A stretch of 64,000 nucleotides of DNA from positions 2,356,001 through 2,420,000 of the forward strand of contig CBDCWE010000003.1 in NCBI GenBank assembly GCA_965223355.1, written 5' to 3'. The notes below the pieces were generated by a model. It did no database searches, had not been told where the DNA came from, and saw nothing but the letters and a program-made list of their open reading frames with translations. This document shows, one piece after another, positions 36,585 to 46,032 of the stretch. Numbering within the stretch: the first letter of the stretch is position 1; every line of letters begins with the position of its first letter. Made by a program: the position numbers and the translations under genes. This DNA is from Tectiglobus sp965223355 (GTDB lineage: Bacteria; Pseudomonadota; Alphaproteobacteria; Rhizobiales; Hyphomicrobiaceae).

Positions 36585-37811
36585 ATGGACAAGATACAAC
36601 CGGGCGCGGACGTCTTCTTTCTGTTGATCGGCGCGATCCTCGTCTTCGCGATGCACGGCGGGTTTGCATTTCTCGAAGTCGGGACCGTGCGCAAGAAGAA
36701 CCAGGTCAACGCGCTGTGCAAGATCCTGGTGGATTTCGCGATCTCGACCGTCGCTTACTTCTTTATTGGTTATGCGGTGGCCTACGGCGTCACGTTCCTG
36801 ATGAGCGCCAAGGATATTGCCGGCGCCGCCGAAGGCTTCGATGGCCAGGGGCTGAGCCTGGTTAAGTTCTTTTTCCTGTGTACGTTTGCGGCGGCAATTC
36901 CGGCGATCATCTCCGGCGGCATCGCCGAGCGTGCCAGATTTCTGCCACAGTGCGTGGCAACGGCCCTGCTCGTCGGCTTCTGCTACCCGTTCTTCGAAGG
37001 GATGGTCTGGAACGGCAATTACGGCATTCAAGCCGGGCTGTTCAACGGCGTCTTCGGTGCCGATTTCCACGATTTTGCCGGCTCGGTCGTCGTGCACAGC
37101 TTTGGTGGCTGGGCCGCACTCGCAGCGGTGATCATCCTTGGTGCGCGGCGCGGTCGCTATCGCAAGGATGGCCGCGCCGTCGGCATTCCGCCGTCATCGA
37201 TTCCGTGGCTGGCGCTCGGTTCCTGGATGCTATGCATTGGTTGGTTCGGCTTCAACGTCATGAGCGCGCAATCCCTTGCCGGCGTTTCCGGTCTCGTCGC
37301 AATGAACTCGCTGCTTGCGATGGCCGGCGGCATCGTTGCCGCGGTGATTGCCGGCGATAACGATCCGGGCTTCGTCCACAACGGCGCGCTTGCAGGCCTG
37401 GTCGCCATTTGCGCCGGTTCCGACCTGATGCATCCGATCGGCTCGTTCGTTACCGGCGGTGTCGCCGGAGTAATCTTCGTCCATCTGTTCCAGATCGCCT
37501 CCAACAAATGGCAGATCGACGACGTGCTCGGCGTTTGGCCGTTACACGGTCTGTGCGGCCTTTGGGGCGGCATCGCCTGCGGCATCTTCGGGCTCGAAGC
37601 GCTCGGCGGCCTCGGCGGTGTCAGCGTCATGAGCCAGATCGTCGGCAGCATCTTGGGCGCAGCGCTCGGATTTGTTGCCGGTTTCGTGGTGTTCAAGATT
37701 GTCGACACCGCGTTCGGCTTCAGGATGGATGAAGAGGACGAGGCGCGCGGCGCTGACCTCGCGATCCACAAGATCAGCGCCAATCCGGAAGAGGATATGA
37801 CAACCGCCTGA
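36585..37811 (+). CDS. amt: Ammonium transporter (Amt/MEP/Rh family)
   Basis: A 408-residue protein with eleven hydrophobic segments. The pore signatures are intact: the ammonium-site region DFAGSVVVHSFGGWAALAAV includes the first pore histidine, and WPLHGLCGLWGGIACGIFG holds the second. It imports ammonium across the inner membrane. The C-terminal cytoplasmic tail (KIVDTAFGFRMDEEDEARGA) retains the regulatory FGxRxxxExExxG-like pattern bound by PII. No glnK gene is adjacent. A strong hairpin terminator follows 36 bases after the stop. Confidence 0.95.
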   Translation: MDKIQPGADVFFLLIGAILVFAMHGGFAFLEVGTVRKKNQVNALCKILVDFAISTVAYFFIGYAVAYGVTFLMSAKDIAGAAEGFDGQGLSLVKFFFLCTFAAAIPAIISGGIAERARFLPQCVATALLVGFCYPFFEGMVWNGNYGIQAGLFNGVFGADFHDFAGSVVVHSFGGWAALAAVIILGARRGRYRKDGRAVGIPPSSIPWLALGSWMLCIGWFGFNVMSAQSLAGVSGLVAMNSLLAMAGGIVAAVIAGDNDPGFVHNGALAGLVAICAGSDLMHPIGSFVTGGVAGVIFVHLFQIASNKWQIDDVLGVWPLHGLCGLWGGIACGIFGLEALGGLGGVSVMSQIVGSILGAALGFVAGFVVFKIVDTAFGFRMDEEDEARGADLAIHKISANPEEDMTTA

Positions 37812-37846
37812 TCGCCGGCACGATATACTCTGCGACAGACATACCA

Positions 37847-37887
37847 TAGCATGGCCCGCACTCAAGATTTGATTGCGGGCCATGCTA
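37847..37887 (+). terminator. Strong hairpin after amt
   Basis: A perfect 14-bp stem TAGCATGGCCCGCA / TGCGGGCCATGCTA with a 13-base loop, followed by ATTTAA. It most likely ends the amt transcript. Confidence 0.75.
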
Positions 37888-37937
37888 ATTTAACGCTTCA
37901 ATCGAGTGATACCAGCAGGCCCGGGACGGGGGATCGG

Positions 37938-39185
37938 ATGAGCACAGGCGGCAAATCGACGGTACAGGCGGATAAGTTTGGCGCCTTCGATACTGAACGG
38001 GCCGACGAACTCGGCTTTACCCCGGACCGGCTGGCGATCATCGATCAGGCGCTGCAACGTGAAGTCGACGCCGGACGGCTACCCGGCTGTGTCCTGGCGA
38101 TTGCACGACACGGCAAGGTCGCCTATCGGACGGCGGTCGGCTTTCGCGACCCGAAAACCAAGGCGGCGATGACGGAAGACACGTTGTTTTCGATTGCCTC
38201 AATGACCAAGCCGGTTGTTTCGGTTGCGACGTTGCAGTTGTTCGAACAGGGTCGCGTGCTGCTCGGCGATGAGGTCGGGCGCCATTTGCCGGCACTGGCG
38301 GACATGAAGGTGGGCGAACTCGAGGCCAACGGTGCTCTGAGATTGCGGGCCGCCGAGCGCCAACCAACCGTGCACGACCTGCTCCGCCACACTTCCGGCC
38401 TGACCTACCAGAACCGTGGTCTGTCGGCGCTCTATCAGTGCTATCCCGGCTCATCGGCATCAGCGCCGGTCCTCAAGACCCGCGATGACATGTTGGCAGC
38501 GCTCGCTGGCGCGCCGTTGCTGTTCGATCCGGGAACCAAGTGGGAATACGGCTTTTCGACGGACGTGTTGGGTTTCATCGTCGAAGCGACGACCGGCACG
38601 ACGCTGGGCGCAGCGCTCAGTGAAGCGATCCTCTCGCCGCTGGCCATGGCCGACACGGGTTTCGAGCTCAAAGAGGCCGACCGCAAGCGCTACGCACGCA
38701 CGTTCGACAAAGATCCTGTGAGCGGCGACAAGCTCTCGGTGATGCATGTCGACGGCAACAAGAGACACTGGCAGCCAGGTGGTGCAGGACTTGTCTCAAC
38801 GGCTGCCGACTACCTGACGTTCGCGCAAATGCTGCTCGACGGCGGCACCTTCAACGGCCGGCGTATCCTCGGCCACAAGACGGTCGAACTGATGACGAGC
38901 GATCATCTCGGCCCGGACATCGAAAACCGGATCGCCGATACCATGGATCCGGCGTGCGACGGTTACGGCTTCGGGCTCGGGCTCGCGGTCCGGCGCGAGG
39001 ACGGGCTGTCGGCTTCTGCCGGCACGGCGGGTGACTGTTATTGGTCCGGCGTTTACGGGACCTACTTCTGGATTGACCCCTTCGAGCAGATGGCGGTGGT
39101 CTTCATGGCCGCCTGCCCCGGTCCCGCGCGCCTGCGCCTGCGCCAGCTCGCACGGGCCCTGGTCTACCAGGCGCTGGCAGATTGA
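37938..39185 (+). CDS. Serine hydrolase, beta-lactamase class C / EstB family
   Basis: A 415-residue cytoplasmic-looking protein (no signal peptide). The catalytic S88-x-x-K91 is in SIASMTKPVVSVATLQLF. The Tyr motif is in KWEYGFSTDVLGFIVEAT. It belongs to the esterase and penicillin-binding-like branch (EstB type). Absence of a signal peptide argues against a periplasmic antibiotic beta-lactamase. ATG 37938 (MSTGGKSTVQADKFGAFDTE) is favoured over the start 87 bases earlier, which would run through the amt terminator. Confidence 0.85.
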   Translation: MSTGGKSTVQADKFGAFDTERADELGFTPDRLAIIDQALQREVDAGRLPGCVLAIARHGKVAYRTAVGFRDPKTKAAMTEDTLFSIASMTKPVVSVATLQLFEQGRVLLGDEVGRHLPALADMKVGELEANGALRLRAAERQPTVHDLLRHTSGLTYQNRGLSALYQCYPGSSASAPVLKTRDDMLAALAGAPLLFDPGTKWEYGFSTDVLGFIVEATTGTTLGAALSEAILSPLAMADTGFELKEADRKRYARTFDKDPVSGDKLSVMHVDGNKRHWQPGGAGLVSTAADYLTFAQMLLDGGTFNGRRILGHKTVELMTSDHLGPDIENRIADTMDPACDGYGFGLGLAVRREDGLSASAGTAGDCYWSGVYGTYFWIDPFEQMAVVFMAACPGPARLRLRQLARALVYQALAD

Positions 39186-39421
39186 TAAACAACAGCGCTG
39201 CCGCCAATGCTGCAAACGACCTAAATGTCGTGAAATGTCCTGAAATGAAACACTTTTCAGAAGCTTTGGCACGCTCGCTAACCGAATATCAAGGTTAACC
39301 AACTAACTTCGCATCTCTAAACAGATCCGATCGGCACTGCGTTGGTGTTGTTGTGATCGCGCGTTCGCAGCGCAAACAACGTGATGGGATCATGGTTGAG
39401 TGACGAAATTGGTGCTGCGTC

Positions 39422-41989
39422 ATGGCGTTCGACGGAAACGAGCCTAATCACCGCCGGCTATTGCCGCGGACTTTGAAAGACTTGCTGATGGGGTGGGTGG
39501 CCCGCTTGGGCGGATTGCTCATGCTGATTGTCGCCGGTTTGTTGTGGCTGTCGCTGCTGACCTGGTCGGCCGGTGATCCGAGTTTCAGCACATCGATCAA
39601 TACCCAGCCCCAGAACCTGTTGGGCACGTTCGGGGCCACCGTGTCGGATCTCTTGCTGCAGACGGTCGGGCTCAGCGTCGTTTTGATCCTCACCTGTATG
39701 GTCGTTTGGGCCGGTCAGCTCATCGTGTCACAGCACATTGACCGCATCCAGGTTCGCGGCTTTTACGCAGCCATTGCAGCATGTGCAATTGCGGGTGGCC
39801 TGTCCGCACTGCCCGCATCGGCGAGCTGGAAATTTCTGCACGGATACGGTGGCTTGTTGGGAGACCTGAGCTTCAATCTGTTGTCGGGCCTGCTCAACCA
39901 ATTGATCGGCGCGGCCAGTGCGGTTTTCGCCGGCGCCGGACTGTTCGCGGCCGGCAGCTGGGCGTTCTGCGCCGCGGTCGGCCTTGATCGCGAACGTATC
40001 GCTGTCATCTTCACGCCGCCGAGGTCGCGGGCGGAGAACGGCGCTCGCCATCACCCGCGCTCAGCGGCAACGAACCAACCCCAACCGGTCGATGCGGTTC
40101 ACCCCGATGCCGAGCGGCAACGGGTTGAGCCGAGTTTCAACCTGTCAAACCTCAATCCGGCACAAGCAAGGTTGGTTGCGTTCGGTAAGGTTGGCGCGCA
40201 GCATCCCATGGACGGCGAGCCGGCGGCGTTGGACCGGCGAGCGCTCAGCGAACGACCGGCATACGACAGCTTTGAAGCAAGGCTTGACGCCGAGGCCGAA
40301 GCCGAGGCGGCGATCGATGAGCCGGGCAGGAGTGCCGAGGACATCGCACTGCGCTTTGCACCGGGCGCGGTGCGATCGAAAGCGGGCGCGCATCAGGCCG
40401 GGCTGCAGCAACGCAGCGAAGCGGTCAAGCCGGCCGCCGCCGCGGACGATCCTGAAATGGTCCTGCCATCATTTCTTGGCCATAACGCTCGCCCGCGGCC
40501 CGGCGCATACCAGGGGTCCAGCCTAACCAAGCTGCTCACCGGCCGCCACGCGGTTGACAGTTCGGATCAGCGCAATGATGAACGCGCTCAAACCGCCGCA
40601 CAGCTGACAGCCGTGCTCGCCGATTTCAGGGTCAAGGGCGAAATCAAGGACATTCGGCCAGGTCCGGTCGTCACACTGTACGAGTTCGAACCGGCGCGCG
40701 GCACCAAGTCTTCGCGCGTGATTGCGCTTGCCGAAGATGTTGCCCGCTCGATGAGTGCCAAGTCGGCCCGCATTTCCGTTATTCCAGGACGCAACGCCAT
40801 CGGCATCGAACTACCGAACGGCGAACGAGAGACGGTGCTGCTGCGCCAGCTGCTCGAATCCGATGCCTACCGCCAGTGCGACGCGCGGCTGCCGTTGGCC
40901 TTGGGCAAGGGGATCGGCGGTGAACCGGTGATTGCCGATCTCGCGCGCATGCCGCACCTGTTGGTTGCCGGCACGACGGGCTCCGGCAAGTCCGTCGGCA
41001 TCAATGCGATGGTGTTGTCACTGCTCTATCGCAAATCACCGGACGACTGCCGCCTGCTGATGATCGATCCGAAAATGCTCGAGCTTTCAAGTTACAACGG
41101 CATTCCGCATTTGCTGGCGCCGGTGATCACCGATCCACATCGCGCGGTTCTGGCGCTGCATTGGGCGGTTAGCGAAATGGAGCAGCGCTACAAGCGCATG
41201 AGCGAACTGGGCGCGCGCTCGATCGAGGTGTTCAACAACCGGGTGCGCCATGCCAAGCGGACCGGCGACCGCTTGGTGCAACGCGTCCACGTCGGCTTCA
41301 GCGGTCAAACCGGCGAAGCGCTGTTTGAGGACAAGGTGCTTGATCTGGCGACGATGCCCTACATCGTCATCATCGTTGACGAGTTTGCCGATCTGATGAG
41401 CGTTGCGGGCAAGGACATCGAAGCGGCAATCCAGCGGCTCGCACAGATGGCGCGCGCCGCCGGCATGCATCTTGTCATGGCCACCCAGCGGCCCTCGGTC
41501 GACGTCGTCACCGGCACCATCAAGGCGAACTTTCCAACCCGCATCGGCTTCAAGGTCGCCTCCAAGATCGACAGCCGCACGATCCTCAACGAGCATGGCG
41601 CAGAACTGTTGCTGGGACAGGGTGATATGCTGCTCGCATCCGGCGCAGGTGCAATGGTCCGTGCGCACGGCCCGTTCGTCTCGGATGCGGAGGTTGAGGC
41701 CGTCAGCAGTGCGCTTCGCGCGCAGGGCGCACCCGGCTACGACGCCGGCTTGTGCGCCCTGCTCGAGACGACGGACGAACCCGGAACGGTGGCCGCCCGC
41801 CCGCCGGCCCGCGATCTATATGCACAGGCCGTTGCGATCGTGCGGCGGGACGGGCGCGCGTCGACCAGCTATCTGCAGCGGCGCTTGTCAATCGGTTACA
41901 ATCGTGCCGCCGATCTGATTGAACGGATGGAAAACGACGGCCTGATCTCACCGGCCGACAGCGCCGGCAAGCGCGAAATCGTGGCTTAG
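39422..41989 (+). CDS. ftsK: DNA translocase FtsK
   Basis: An 855-residue septal DNA pump. The N-terminal four or five membrane helices (residues 24-190) are followed by a variable linker (about 200-370). The RecA-like motor domain has Walker A LLVAGTTGSGKSVGINAMVL at about 515-535 and Walker B YIVIIVDEFADLMSVAGKDI near 640. The C-terminal gamma winged helix (STSYLQRRLSIGYNRAADLI, ERMENDGLI) reads KOPS sites. It clears chromosome dimers at division. It stands alone between a serine hydrolase and an rfbC gene. Confidence 0.96.
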   Translation: MAFDGNEPNHRRLLPRTLKDLLMGWVARLGGLLMLIVAGLLWLSLLTWSAGDPSFSTSINTQPQNLLGTFGATVSDLLLQTVGLSVVLILTCMVVWAGQLIVSQHIDRIQVRGFYAAIAACAIAGGLSALPASASWKFLHGYGGLLGDLSFNLLSGLLNQLIGAASAVFAGAGLFAAGSWAFCAAVGLDRERIAVIFTPPRSRAENGARHHPRSAATNQPQPVDAVHPDAERQRVEPSFNLSNLNPAQARLVAFGKVGAQHPMDGEPAALDRRALSERPAYDSFEARLDAEAEAEAAIDEPGRSAEDIALRFAPGAVRSKAGAHQAGLQQRSEAVKPAAAADDPEMVLPSFLGHNARPRPGAYQGSSLTKLLTGRHAVDSSDQRNDERAQTAAQLTAVLADFRVKGEIKDIRPGPVVTLYEFEPARGTKSSRVIALAEDVARSMSAKSARISVIPGRNAIGIELPNGERETVLLRQLLESDAYRQCDARLPLALGKGIGGEPVIADLARMPHLLVAGTTGSGKSVGINAMVLSLLYRKSPDDCRLLMIDPKMLELSSYNGIPHLLAPVITDPHRAVLALHWAVSEMEQRYKRMSELGARSIEVFNNRVRHAKRTGDRLVQRVHVGFSGQTGEALFEDKVLDLATMPYIVIIVDEFADLMSVAGKDIEAAIQRLAQMARAAGMHLVMATQRPSVDVVTGTIKANFPTRIGFKVASKIDSRTILNEHGAELLLGQGDMLLASGAGAMVRAHGPFVSDAEVEAVSSALRAQGAPGYDAGLCALLETTDEPGTVAARPPARDLYAQAVAIVRRDGRASTSYLQRRLSIGYNRAADLIERMENDGLISPADSAGKREIVA

Positions 41990-42267
41990 GTGTGAAGTCG
42001 CAATAGGTCATTGCCGATTATGCCAAGTCGGCTGATTGATGGTTTGTCGCCTAAGCTCACATGGCGACGATGCCAATTATGGCGGTGCATCGGATAACCG
42101 GTATTCCATGGCCTAATACCAGTCTGCATAAGTATTGACCCGCTTCACCGGCGCGATTTTCGTCGCCAGTGAGGCGGGTGTCGTGGCGTGGTCCATGGAC
42201 CACAAGCGGTGGCAACGCAGCTGGCGGCAACAAGCGCCCGGCCCTGTGGGGTGGGCTTGGGGCGGTA
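41990..42267. other. Intergenic region between convergent ftsK and rfbC
   Basis: About 280 bases with no gene seen. TGCCAATTATGGCGGTGCATC and nearby repeats of GGTATTCC are present but form no strong hairpin. No terminator stands out. Confidence 0.4.
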
Positions 42268-42858
42268 TCACGTGTCCGATGCTGAAAACGAGCCAGGTCC
42301 GGAATATTCAAAGACCGCCGGCAGGTCTTTAAGGCGCGGCTGTCGGCGGTCCTTGTCAGACAGCACGTGCCCGCCCGCGACCACCGGCCATTTGATACCC
42401 AGGTCGGGGTCATCCCAGGCCAGGCCGCGATCGTGGTCGGGCGCATACGGGCTGGTGACCTTGTAGATCACCTCGGTGTCCGGTTCGAGCGTGCAAATGC
42501 CATGTGCGAAGCCTTCGGGAACCCAAAGTTGGTTCCAAGATTGCGCCGATAGCACAGCGTCGACGAACTTGCCGTAGCTCGGCGAGCCACGACGAACATC
42601 AACGGCAACATCGTAGACCGATCCACGAACCACGCGAATCAGCTTGCCCTGAGTAAACGGCGGGATTTGAAAGTGCAGACCGCGGATCACGCCAACCTGG
42701 CGTGACAGCGAATGATTGTCCTGTACGAACTCGACATTTATGCCGAATTCGGAAAGTACGAACCTGTTATATGTTTCAGAAAAGAAGCCCCTGTCATCAC
42801 TGTGAATTGTCGGAAATATGACTTTAACATCAGGTATGTCTAAAGTTTCGATTTTCAT
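42268..42858 (-). CDS. rfbC: dTDP-4-dehydrorhamnose 3,5-epimerase
   Basis: A 196-residue cupin-fold epimerase of dTDP-L-rhamnose synthesis. The active-site segment VQDNHSLSRQVGVIRGLHFQ carries the catalytic His-Asp environment, and KLIRVVRGSVYDVAVDVRRG is also characteristic. The product feeds cell-surface polysaccharide. The other rhamnose genes (rfbA, rfbB, rfbD) are not nearby. The protein is longer than the core family at the C-terminus (after VVAGGHVLSDKDRRQPRL). It is transcribed leftward, possibly downstream of gspD with an 80-base gap. Confidence 0.94.
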   Translation of the reverse strand: MKIETLDIPDVKVIFPTIHSDDRGFFSETYNRFVLSEFGINVEFVQDNHSLSRQVGVIRGLHFQIPPFTQGKLIRVVRGSVYDVAVDVRRGSPSYGKFVDAVLSAQSWNQLWVPEGFAHGICTLEPDTEVIYKVTSPYAPDHDRGLAWDDPDLGIKWPVVAGGHVLSDKDRRQPRLKDLPAVFEYSGPGSFSASDT

Positions 42859-42938
42859 TTGAATTTGACCTACCGGCTGGATGTTTCAAATCAAGAGTGC
42901 GGTCGGTGTCGATTTTGTGCCCGGCCAAGCGGGTTGTT

Positions 42939-45206
42939 TTAGGGATCTTTAACACTTCTGCGGGTTGTGCTCGTGCGGTGGTAGCGAAGCCGGGCCGGCG
43001 CTGGGTCAAATGACATGGATTTCAGTTTGGAACGGAGTTCCTCCGATACACGTGCTGCTTCCTGGCTGTTACGGATCACCTGTGGTTTGATGAAAATAAT
43101 AATCTCCGTACGCCGACGATCTGATTTCGTTTTGCCGACCGCATCGCCGAGCACCGGAACCCGCTCCAGCACCGGCACGCGGTTTCGGTCATTGTTGACC
43201 TGTTCGCTAATCAGGCCGCCAAGCACGACTGTTTGGCCGCTGTATACCGAAATTGTGCTGGCAACTTTGCGCTGCGAAATCGTCGGCGTGAGGGTGCTGC
43301 CGTTTTCAGCGCCTTTTGACGATGACACCTGACTGATTTCCTGCTCAACTTCCATCGTGACGAGGCCGCTTGAATTAATCCGCGGCGTTACCTTCAGTAT
43401 AACACCGGTTTCGCGAAACTGGATTGTGTTGACGAGCGGTGCGTCAGGATCCGTGACACTCTGCGCCTGTTGCGTCGCCAGCGGGACCTCGTCGCCAACT
43501 CTGAGCGTTGCCGGATGATTGTCGACGACGACGACGGAGGGCGAAGACACAACCTTGACGGCCGTCACATTCGACAACGCATCAAGTATCAGGCGCGGGT
43601 CAGCCAGTGACGATCCGAGTATCAGGTTCAACCCGGGAATTTTCGGACTGAGCGTCAGGTCAACCGGGCCTGGATGATAGCCGACTGACCCCTTCTTGCT
43701 GCGCAAATACGCTTGCACGCCGTAGCGCAGCAGATCGTTGAGCGTAACTTCCGCAATCGTCGCATTGATCAAAACCTGGAGTGGAGCCTTGTCGATCTCC
43801 CGCAGGACCGCCAACACCTTTTGATAGTCGCTGCGCGTGGCGCGAATGAGCAGCGTATTATTGGTCTCATCGGCAACAATGCGGATTTCGGGTGCGGCGC
43901 TGGTGGGATCGGCGTAACGCGCGAACTGCCACCTTCTTCGCGACGCCTGGCTCCGGGTCGTTGTGGTCTGCCCGGTTGACTGGCCCGTTTGGTTGTTATC
44001 TGCGTTCTGAGGCTTGTTGTCGGAGTTTTTGCCGGCGCCGGTTGCCGCCAGTTCGGTTGATTGCTGTCCCGGTACGACCGCTCTGCGCCGCCGCTTCACG
44101 CGCACGTTGGCGCCGCCGAAATTTTCGTTGAGCAGATCCGCGATTTCCCCCGCCTTGCCGTTCTCAACGCGATAAACGTAGGTTTTGACACCGGCGGAAT
44201 TGGATTTGTCGAGCCGCCGGATCCATTTGCCGGCCTCTCTGAGATTGTCGAACCGGCGGGCGATGACCAATATGGCGTTGAGCCGTGCGATCGGCCGGAA
44301 CTTGACCGTGTTGGCTGCGAGCGATTGTTGACCGGCCTGCATGATCTGCTCGAGTTCGCCAACGACATCTTCAATGTTGGCGTTTCGCAACGGGAAGATG
44401 CCGACGGACTGTCCCTTCAGCCAGTTAACGTCGAACATCTCGATGATTTCGACGATCCGGCCGCGCTGCTCTGAACTGCCGCGAATGAGGATGAGATTGC
44501 CTGCTGCCTCAGCGCGCGCTGAGCCCGCGCGTGCCAGAAATCCTTCGAGCAATGGCAACATGGATTCGGCTGAGATATGTCGCAGCGGCATGACCGTTAC
44601 ACCAAACCCCGGCTGCAGCGCCTCGCCCCGCCGCAACGGTTTGACATCACCGACATCGCCGGACAGCGCCTCCGTGACAGGAACGATCCTATAGCCGTCC
44701 GGCCCTTTCACCAGCGCCGCATTCTGCATGTGCAACGAGGTCTCGAAGACCTTCAAGAGTTCACGCTCGGTGACGGACCGGCCGGTCGACAGTGTAATGC
44801 GGCCCTGGACGCGTGGATCAACAATGTAGGCTTTTGACAGAATGTTTTGCAGGATTGCCTTGGCAGCATCGGCAATCGGGGCATTGTCGAAGTTGACCTG
44901 ATATTCTTCCCCGACCCGGTCAACCTTAGTGCTCACTTTGGTATTGAACTGCGCCCCAGCATTGTGATCAGAACTTGGATAAACCCGCGCCTGCGGCGGA
45001 TGGCGGTCCTGCGGTTGGAAGGTCGGTTGTTTGACGTGAGTTGGCGGGCGCGCAGAGAGATCCTGCGTCTGAAGCTCTGTTAACAGACTGTTAACTTGCC
45101 GCTGCAGATCCCCCCGCCCTTGACAGCCTGCCGCCGCCAATATGACGCCGACGGCCATAAGCCGGACCAGCACTGTTGAATGCCCCGTTAAGCGATGCAC
45201 GCTCAT
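42939..45206 (-). CDS. gspD: Type II secretion system secretin GspD (lipoprotein)
   Basis: A 755-residue outer-membrane secretin. The start ATG 45206 gives a lipoprotein signal with lipobox LAAAGC at about residue 28, so it is lipid-anchored. The periplasmic N0-N3 domains lie between residues 100 and 480, including an Asn/Gln/Thr-rich insert before RRRWQFARYAD. The C-terminal secretin pore contains VPLATQQAQSVTDPDAPLVN and VLGGLISEQVNNDRNRVPVL, ERVPVLGDAVG. It forms the exit channel for folded proteins. It is separated from gspE by 25 kb and other secretion genes are outside the window. An upstream start would add 19 residues with no signal peptide. Confidence 0.94.
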   Translation of the reverse strand: MSVHRLTGHSTVLVRLMAVGVILAAAGCQGRGDLQRQVNSLLTELQTQDLSARPPTHVKQPTFQPQDRHPPQARVYPSSDHNAGAQFNTKVSTKVDRVGEEYQVNFDNAPIADAAKAILQNILSKAYIVDPRVQGRITLSTGRSVTERELLKVFETSLHMQNAALVKGPDGYRIVPVTEALSGDVGDVKPLRRGEALQPGFGVTVMPLRHISAESMLPLLEGFLARAGSARAEAAGNLILIRGSSEQRGRIVEIIEMFDVNWLKGQSVGIFPLRNANIEDVVGELEQIMQAGQQSLAANTVKFRPIARLNAILVIARRFDNLREAGKWIRRLDKSNSAGVKTYVYRVENGKAGEIADLLNENFGGANVRVKRRRRAVVPGQQSTELAATGAGKNSDNKPQNADNNQTGQSTGQTTTTRSQASRRRWQFARYADPTSAAPEIRIVADETNNTLLIRATRSDYQKVLAVLREIDKAPLQVLINATIAEVTLNDLLRYGVQAYLRSKKGSVGYHPGPVDLTLSPKIPGLNLILGSSLADPRLILDALSNVTAVKVVSSPSVVVVDNHPATLRVGDEVPLATQQAQSVTDPDAPLVNTIQFRETGVILKVTPRINSSGLVTMEVEQEISQVSSSKGAENGSTLTPTISQRKVASTISVYSGQTVVLGGLISEQVNNDRNRVPVLERVPVLGDAVGKTKSDRRRTEIIIFIKPQVIRNSQEAARVSEELRSKLKSMSFDPAPARLRYHRTSTTRRSVKDP

Positions 45207-45568
45207 TCTCCCAACATTTGGCGCGAAAGCCCCAGTTGCTCCGAGCCAAACACCGCGTCTCAATATTGACGTGGTCCGCCCTCATCAAATACCAGCCTTA
45301 TCTCCCGAAATTAATAAACCATTAACAACGACGTACACTGTGTTCCAGTTAATTGTGACAATTATGGCGGTCGGACGACATAATCTTTGAAATTTTGACT
45401 CGTTGAAGGCCATTTGCAAATTACATTCATTCATTTTTTAGTATCTGTACTGCAGAATCTGCACTTCTCATTGATGGTTACTGCTTTAAGGTACTCGAGT
45501 ACGCGAGCAACCGCCCGCAATGACAATGGGCCGATGCGAACTGGAACTGACGCAGTGCGAGGTGAAAT
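45207..45568. other. AT-rich divergent promoter region
   Basis: About 360 bases between the leftward gspD and the rightward secreted-protein gene. 45295-45480 is notably AT-rich (AATTTTGACTCG, then TTCATTCATTTTTTAG). It must hold both promoters. I cannot fix -35/-10 boxes. Confidence 0.5.
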
Positions 45569-46000
45569 ATGATGAAACGACTAGTGATATGGCAGACCGG
45601 TGATTCATGTTGCCGCCGAGGAAGATTGTCGGGCGGTGCGGTAAGGCAAGCATCGCTTTTTGCGGCCGCTCTGGCTTGCGGGTTGATCGCGGCCCAGCCG
45701 CTGGCAGCCCAGACAGCCAAACACGACGTCAAAAGGAGTGAGGGAATGCGTGCCTATATCGATCCAACGACCGGCAAGCTTCGCGCCACGCCGGCACCTG
45801 GAAGCCAGGCGCTTGAGCTGTCATCCGAGACCGTATCGGGCATGAGCTCGTCGTCGGACGGCCTCGTGATCACGCCCAGCCCGATCGCGGGCGGTGGCGA
45901 AGGCATCCACCTGCAAGGACGCTTTCAAAGCCCGCTTGCCGCGACGGCCAAGGACGGAAAGTTCAGAACTTTCCATATCGCCCCGCCCGAAAAGCGTTGA
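45569..46000 (+). CDS. Secreted post-PEP-CTERM-1-like protein
   Basis: A 143-residue exported protein; the signal helix is ASLFAAALACGLIAAQPLAA. The mature part MRAYIDPTTGKLRATPAPGS, then LQGRFQSPLAATAKDGKFRT and FHIAP follows the pattern DPxTGxLRxP...GRFxSPLxATxxxDGKxxxxH that I recall for the post-PEP-CTERM-1 domain. Family members often accompany secreted proteins with PEP-CTERM-like sorting, but I see no PEP-CTERM motif here. The next gene starts 33 bases downstream and is also secreted, so the two form an operon. Confidence 0.65.
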   Translation: MMKRLVIWQTGDSCCRRGRLSGGAVRQASLFAAALACGLIAAQPLAAQTAKHDVKRSEGMRAYIDPTTGKLRATPAPGSQALELSSETVSGMSSSSDGLVITPSPIAGGGEGIHLQGRFQSPLAATAKDGKFRTFHIAPPEKR

Positions 46001-46032
46001 TCAACGAGTTCTGAAGGATCGGAGAATTGGTA

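Noticed and set aside
37938..39185. Antibiotic-resistance beta-lactamase
   Set aside because: The protein lacks a signal peptide and resembles EstB-type esterases, so a resistance role is not supported.
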